DNA of 44,589 bases from the NCBI RefSeq assembly GCF_902491705.1, contig NZ_CABUIW010000012.1:1-44589 (forward strand), read 5' to 3'. Positions 40,410 to 44,589 of the stretch are shown here, one piece after another. A program made the translations under genes and the position numbers. Each line of letters opens with the position of its first letter. The first letter of the stretch is position 1. This DNA comes from an uncultured Lactobacillus sp. GTDB taxonomy: Bacteria; Bacillota; Bacilli; Lactobacillales; Lactobacillaceae. Under the pieces are notes generated by a model. That model was not told the origin of the DNA. It saw nothing but the letters and a program-made list of their open reading frames with translations, and searched no databases.

Positions 40410-42041
40410 ATGAAAAACTGGTTAAAATCATTATCATTTGGAGCTTTAACAGCTGGTGTCGTTGCAACTTTATCTGCTTGTTCTAACAATTCTACAAGTG
40501 GAGCAAGTCAAAGTTATAAAAAGTCGATGTCATGGATGACTACTTCCGAAGTTCAAACTCTTGATCCTGATAAAATGGTTGACACTGCTAGTGGTGAACA
40601 AGCAAACAACGTTTTTGAAGGCTTAAATCGTTTGAACAACAAGAACCAAGTTGTTCCTGGTGTTGCTACTACAACTACCCAAAGTAAAGATGGCTTAACC
40701 TGGACTTTCAAGCTTAGAAAAAATGCTAAATGGAGTAATGGAGATCCCGTAACAGCGCAAGATTTTGTTTATTCAATGCGAAGAAAGTTAGATCCAAAGA
40801 CTAAATCTCAACAGCAAAATCACTTCGATTCAATCGTTAATGCACCTGAAGTTATGAAAGGAACTAAAAAGCCATCATCTTTAGGTGTTGAAGCTAAAGA
40901 TAAATACACTTTAGTTGTTCATCTAACTCACGCTACTCCATACTTTAAGACTTTAACTGCAACTGGGTGGAATCCAGAAGACGAAAAGGTAGTTAAAAAA
41001 TATGGTGATAAATATGGTACCGCCTCAAAATATATGGTTTATAACGGTCCATTTACAAGTAGTGGTTGGACAGGAACCAACTTAAGCTGGAAGCTTAAGA
41101 AGAATAATCAATATTGGGGCAAGAAAGCTGTCAAACTTGATACGGTTAATTACAGTGTTCAAAAGACTCCATCTACTGACTACAATCTTTATCAAGCAAA
41201 TAAACTTGATGGAGCTTATCTCGATACTCAAGGTTCAAAGCAATTAAAGAATCAATCAGGCTACCACGTATTTAAACTAGATAGAACTGAATATCTTACT
41301 TACAACGTATCCAAGAATAAGGATTTAGCTAATGTTAATTTGAGAAGAGCATTCTCAATGGCTTTGAATCGTAAATCACTTGCTCAAACTGTAGGAGCCG
41401 CAAATACAGTTGCCACTACTTTCTCTGGACCACAAGAAACAGTCGGCAATACCAATTTCAACAATTACGCTGAAAAGCATCTAAATAATCAATATGTTAC
41501 TTACAACAAGGATGAGGCAAAGAAATCATTTGATAAAGCCTTAAAGCAATTAGGAAAATCAAAAGTTAGCTTCACTTTAACTGGCGATGATGATGACGTT
41601 TCTAAGAAAGTTACTGAATTTGTTCAAAGTGCATTAGAAGAAACTTTTGGTAAGAAAGTTGATGTTCAAGTTAGAAATATGACTAAGACTACACGTGTAA
41701 GCAACATGCTTAATGGTAATTACGATGTTGACTACACCGGTTTATCAACTGACTTCAACGATCCATATGCAATGCTCAGCGTTATGATGACAGGCCAAAG
41801 TTACAACTTTGGTAAATGGTCAAACAAGCAATATGATCAATATTTAAACGATTCGAACAAGGAATTAAATAATACTAAACGTTTGGACTACTTCCTTAAG
41901 GCAACTCAAGTTATGAATGATGAACAACCATTAACTCCTTTGTACCATGATGGTCAAGCTTGGATGGTTAGAAATTCTGTTCATAATTTAGGCTTTACTT
42001 CAAGCAGTTTTAACTTCAGAGATACTTATGTAACTAAATAA
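40410..42041 (+). CDS. oppA: Oligopeptide ABC transporter substrate-binding lipoprotein (OppA-like, orphan)
   Basis: A 543-aa solute-binding protein of family 5. The lipobox LSAC puts the lipid anchor on Cys24. The mature part has the family block DPDKMVDTASGEQANNVFEG and TWTFKLRKNAKWSNGDPVTA spread over about 55-115, with QDFVYSMRRKLDP following. No permease or ATPase genes adjoin, so it must lend itself to an Opp system elsewhere. AGAGGA precedes the ATG. Placed behind an isoleucine-type T-box and followed after 17 nt by an amidohydrolase gene, it looks like the peptide-capture part of an Ile-starvation response (inference). Confidence 0.93.
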   Translation: MKNWLKSLSFGALTAGVVATLSACSNNSTSGASQSYKKSMSWMTTSEVQTLDPDKMVDTASGEQANNVFEGLNRLNNKNQVVPGVATTTTQSKDGLTWTFKLRKNAKWSNGDPVTAQDFVYSMRRKLDPKTKSQQQNHFDSIVNAPEVMKGTKKPSSLGVEAKDKYTLVVHLTHATPYFKTLTATGWNPEDEKVVKKYGDKYGTASKYMVYNGPFTSSGWTGTNLSWKLKKNNQYWGKKAVKLDTVNYSVQKTPSTDYNLYQANKLDGAYLDTQGSKQLKNQSGYHVFKLDRTEYLTYNVSKNKDLANVNLRRAFSMALNRKSLAQTVGAANTVATTFSGPQETVGNTNFNNYAEKHLNNQYVTYNKDEAKKSFDKALKQLGKSKVSFTLTGDDDDVSKKVTEFVQSALEETFGKKVDVQVRNMTKTTRVSNMLNGNYDVDYTGLSTDFNDPYAMLSVMMTGQSYNFGKWSNKQYDQYLNDSNKELNNTKRLDYFLKATQVMNDEQPLTPLYHDGQAWMVRNSVHNLGFTSSSFNFRDTYVTK

Positions 42042-42058
42042 TAAGTGGGGTACTAAAA

Positions 42059-43306
42059 ATGACGAAAACAGCTTTTTTAAATTGTAATTTATTTGTTGGT
42101 AATGAAAATGATTTAGTCTCAAATGCATGGTTTGTTGTTGGTAATGAAAATGATTTAGTCTCAAATGCATGGTTTGTTGTTGATGATGAAACAGGTAAAT
42201 TAACAGCGCAGGGTTCAGGAAAGTTTGATGAAAAAGTAGATAAAACAGTTGATCTAGATGGGCAATATGTGATGTCGGGTTTAATTAATGCCCATACTCA
42301 TATTGGCTCTGATCGAGTGGCAAATCGAAACTTCCCACAAACGGAAACTACTGTAACATACAATGCTTTGCATAATTTAAAAGAAGGTTTGCAAGGCGGA
42401 GTTACTTATATTCGTAGTTGTGGCGTGCCATTTGATGTAGATATTAAATTGAAAAGAATGCGAGATCAACTTCCCTTTGAGGGACCAGGTTTACGACCAG
42501 CAGGGATGCCGATTTCAATTTTAGGTGGCCACGCTGATTTGCCTATAGGTGAAAACAATGAGCAAAATGCAGCTCATTTAGTTAATTCTCCAGATGACGT
42601 ACGCAAAGCAATTAGAGAACAATTTAAAAAAGGTGCTGAAAATATTAAATTAATGGCAACTGGTGGCATTATGTCACAAGGTGATCAAGTTGATGATACC
42701 GAATTATCTCTTGAAGAAATGCAAATGGCCGTCAAAGAAGCACATTCTAAACATATGACAATTTGTGCACACGCAGAAGGTCGCTTAGGAATTCATTATG
42801 CTGTGGTTGCTGGTGTAGATTCTGTTGAACATGGCTTTTATGTCAGCGATGAAGATATTGAATTGATGAAAAAGCAAGGAACATTTTTATCACCAACTTT
42901 AACTGCAGGAAACCAAATTGTAGTAAATGGTAAAGGCAAGCTATCGGATTTCTCATATCAAAAGATGTGTGATAATGTTGAAGCCTTTTATGAACATGTA
43001 GGTAAAGCAATCAAGGCAGGAGTTAAGTTGGCTTTAGGTACTGATGCTGGTACTTTTAATAATCCATTAAAAGATACATATAAAGAATTGGTTGAACTTG
43101 TTAGAGCAGGAGCTACTAATTATCAGGCACTTCATGCTGCTGGTTTAGGTTCTGCAGAGTTATTAAAGATTGATAACGAATACGGTTCTCTTGAAGTAGG
43201 AAAATATGCAGACTTTTTAGTTTTAAAGAATAATCCACTAGATGATGTAGCTGCAGTCGGTCAAGAAGATAAGCAAGTTTATCAACATGGTGAAAGAAAA
43301 TTTTAG
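42059..43306 (+). CDS. Metal-dependent amidohydrolase (imidazolonepropionase/prolidase-like) with internal duplication
   Basis: A 415-aa TIM-barrel hydrolase of the amidohydrolase superfamily. Metal and active-site residues: His79/His81 (NAHTHIG), the lysine in IKLMATGG, His in ICAHAEG, His in DSVEHGFY and Asp in LALGTDAGT. The relatives Cc2672/Sgx9260 are dipeptidases or carboxypeptidases, so peptide cleavage is a fair guess. Residues 13-26 and 27-40 are exact copies (VGNENDLVSNAWFV), from a perfect 42-bp tandem repeat. The downstream paralogue has one copy and is exactly 14 residues shorter. The duplication lies in the N-terminal beta-sandwich and might disturb folding. It probably shares the T-box transcript with oppA. 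Confidence 0.9.
   Translation: MTKTAFLNCNLFVGNENDLVSNAWFVVGNENDLVSNAWFVVDDETGKLTAQGSGKFDEKVDKTVDLDGQYVMSGLINAHTHIGSDRVANRNFPQTETTVTYNALHNLKEGLQGGVTYIRSCGVPFDVDIKLKRMRDQLPFEGPGLRPAGMPISILGGHADLPIGENNEQNAAHLVNSPDDVRKAIREQFKKGAENIKLMATGGIMSQGDQVDDTELSLEEMQMAVKEAHSKHMTICAHAEGRLGIHYAVVAGVDSVEHGFYVSDEDIELMKKQGTFLSPTLTAGNQIVVNGKGKLSDFSYQKMCDNVEAFYEHVGKAIKAGVKLALGTDAGTFNNPLKDTYKELVELVRAGATNYQALHAAGLGSAELLKIDNEYGSLEVGKYADFLVLKNNPLDDVAAVGQEDKQVYQHGERKF
42095..42178 (+). repeat. Perfect 42-bp in-frame tandem duplication
   Basis: Copies 42095-42136 and 42137-42178 are identical at every base, so the event is recent. Each unit encodes 14 residues of the amidohydrolase N-terminus. Confidence 0.97.
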
Positions 43307-43330
43307 TAGTGATTTAGAAAAGAGATTAAA

Positions 43331-44536
43331 ATGACAACTACTTTGTATAAAAATTTCAATTTGTTTGATGGTACTGAAGATAAAGTAACTGATAATGCCT
43401 GGTTCTTGGTTAATGATGAAGCTGGACGCTTAGAAAAAGTCGGAACAGGCGATAGCACTGAAACTGCAGATAAAACTGTTGATTTGAATAATCAATATGT
43501 TATGCCAGGCTTAGTTGATGCACATACTCATATTATGATGAATGCTTTTACTAATAAGCTCTATTACCTGACTGAAACCGAACTAACCTTGCAAGCTTTG
43601 GAGAATTTGCGTGAAGGGTTGAAAGCTGGATTGACCCTTGTTCGTGATTGCGGTGCAGCATTTAATGTTGATGTTAAGTTGCAAAAATATCGTAAGGATC
43701 ATCCCTTCGATGGACCAGAAATCGTTCCTTCAGGTCGACCAATGTCAATGACTGGTGGACACGGCGATTTTGTTGAAGGAGAAAATGGTGAAGCAACTTG
43801 GGGCTACTTAGTTGATTCACCTGATGAAATGAGACATGCCGTTAGATGTGCATTTAAAGCAGGTGCAAAAAATGTAAAATTGATGGCTACTGGTGGTGTT
43901 ATGTCAGCTACTGACCAAGTTGATGACACTGAACTTAGCCTTGAAGAATTGCAGATGGCTGTCAAAGAAGCTCATTCTAAACATATGACAGTTTGTGCTC
44001 ATGCTGAAGGAGATCGTGGCATTCATAATGCGGTTGTAGCTGGGGTTGATTCAGTTGAACATGGTTGTTATGTCAGAGATGAAGATATTGAATTAATGAA
44101 AGAGAAAGGTACATATTTAACACCTACTTTGATTGCTGGATATACTATTCCTAAATATGGTGAAGGCAAGTTGCCACAATATATGTTGGATAAAGCAAAT
44201 GCATTTTTAGATGATTTCTTTGAACATGTTGGAAAGGCAATTAAAGCTGGAGTGAAGTTGTCATTTGGAACTGACTCGGGTACTCCATTTAATCCGTTTA
44301 GGGATGCACCTGTAGAATTAAGCTTAATGGTTAAAGCAGGAGCAACTAATTTTCAAGCATTGCAAGCTGCCGGAATGGGTTCAGCGACGCTACTTCGGAT
44401 GGAAAAAGATTACGGTAGTTTGCAAGAGGGTAAGTTTGCTGATTTCTTAGTCTTGAAAAATAATCCATTAGAAGATGTGGCTGCAGTTCAGCAAGAAGAT
44501 AAGCAAGTTTATCAACATGGTGAACGTAAATTTTAA
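43331..44536 (+). CDS. Metal-dependent amidohydrolase, paralogue of the preceding gene
   Basis: A 401-aa amidohydrolase with the same order of motifs: His65/His67 (DAHTHIM), KLMATGGVMSATDQVDDTEL, VCAHAEG, DSVEHGCY and SFGTDSGT. Large stretches, such as the block from VDDTELSLEE through KEAHSKHMT and the C-terminus EDKQVYQHGERKF, match the upstream gene, showing a tandem gene duplication. It keeps a single copy of the N-terminal segment duplicated upstream. AAGAGA lies before the ATG, 24 nt after the previous stop, so it is the third gene of the T-box operon. Differences around the loops after HTH may mean different substrates. The last 53 bases of the window hold no identified feature. Confidence 0.9.
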   Translation: MTTTLYKNFNLFDGTEDKVTDNAWFLVNDEAGRLEKVGTGDSTETADKTVDLNNQYVMPGLVDAHTHIMMNAFTNKLYYLTETELTLQALENLREGLKAGLTLVRDCGAAFNVDVKLQKYRKDHPFDGPEIVPSGRPMSMTGGHGDFVEGENGEATWGYLVDSPDEMRHAVRCAFKAGAKNVKLMATGGVMSATDQVDDTELSLEELQMAVKEAHSKHMTVCAHAEGDRGIHNAVVAGVDSVEHGCYVRDEDIELMKEKGTYLTPTLIAGYTIPKYGEGKLPQYMLDKANAFLDDFFEHVGKAIKAGVKLSFGTDSGTPFNPFRDAPVELSLMVKAGATNFQALQAAGMGSATLLRMEKDYGSLQEGKFADFLVLKNNPLEDVAAVQQEDKQVYQHGERKF

Positions 44537-44589
44537 TAAAATATTTGACTTCCTATAAGAAATCCTGTTGATGAAGGGTAAAAGATTAG

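Noticed and set aside
1..44589. CRISPR arrays, prophage genes, rRNA operon, replication origin
   Set aside because: I looked for spaced direct repeats, phage structural or integrase proteins, rRNA signatures and DnaA-box clusters and saw none; the only tandem repeat found is the 42-bp one at 42095-42178.

Overview
The window is a low-GC Gram-positive chromosome segment that fits a Lactobacillus of the acidophilus/helveticus/crispatus group. The basis is codon usage, the gene families, teichoic-acid genes (tagD, tagA), T-boxes on transporter genes, a class II tRNA-Leu(AAG), and the order pcrA-ligA-camS-gatCAB-dagK. The species call is inference; nothing here fixes it.

Layout. 1-4.7 kb, minus strand: an LCP-family gene followed by a very large LtaS-like polymerase, preceded by tagD. 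4.75-6.82 kb: an IS200/IS605 element with divergent tnpA and tnpB and a probable omega RNA, inserted between tagD and tagA. 6.9-8.8 kb: tagA and a GT4 glycosyltransferase. 8.8-11.2 kb: pncB-nadE (NAD salvage). 11.3-15.0 kb: a CPBP membrane protease and a P-type cation ATPase behind a probable Mn2+ (yybP-ykoY) riboswitch. 15.1-18.8 kb: a tightly coupled glycopolymer operon (CDP-glycerol transferase-like, flippase, GT32) ending in a SprT-like gene. 18.9-19.8 kb: tRNA-Leu and a GH73 glucosaminidase. 19.9-21.6 kb: an orphan TnpB-like gene with a changed RuvC-II residue. 21.7-31.3 kb: housekeeping run pcrA-ligA-camS-gatC-gatA-gatB-dagK. 31.3-34.3 kb: TMEM175-like channel, AdhR-like MerR regulator with a divergent hydrolase, BI-1 family protein. 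34.4-36.1 kb: NhaC-family transporter behind a T-box read as tyrosine. 36.2-39.9 kb: RlmD-type rRNA methyltransferase, GNAT, quinone-oxidoreductase-like MDR, sugar O-acetyltransferase. 40.0-44.5 kb: a T-box read as isoleucine, a peptide-binding lipoprotein and two tandem paralogous amidohydrolases.

The main themes are cell-envelope polymer synthesis (LtaS-like, LCP, TagD, TagA, glycerophosphotransferase, DagK) and RNA-based control: two T-boxes, one riboswitch, and one inverted repeat burying a ribosome-binding site. There are also two independent TnpB loci. The points most worth a second look are the peptide-scavenging cassette at the right end (including an in-frame 42-bp tandem duplication), the AdhR-like switch with its 19-bp spacer promoter, the TnpB variant lacking the usual RuvC-II glutamate, the IS insertion that probably cuts tagD off from its own promoter, and the N-terminal membrane domain fused to the LtaS-like enzyme.

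Start codons: in several genes a GTG lying inside the Shine-Dalgarno sequence would give a spurious longer reading frame. I moved those starts to the following ATG (or TTG/GTG) at normal spacing.
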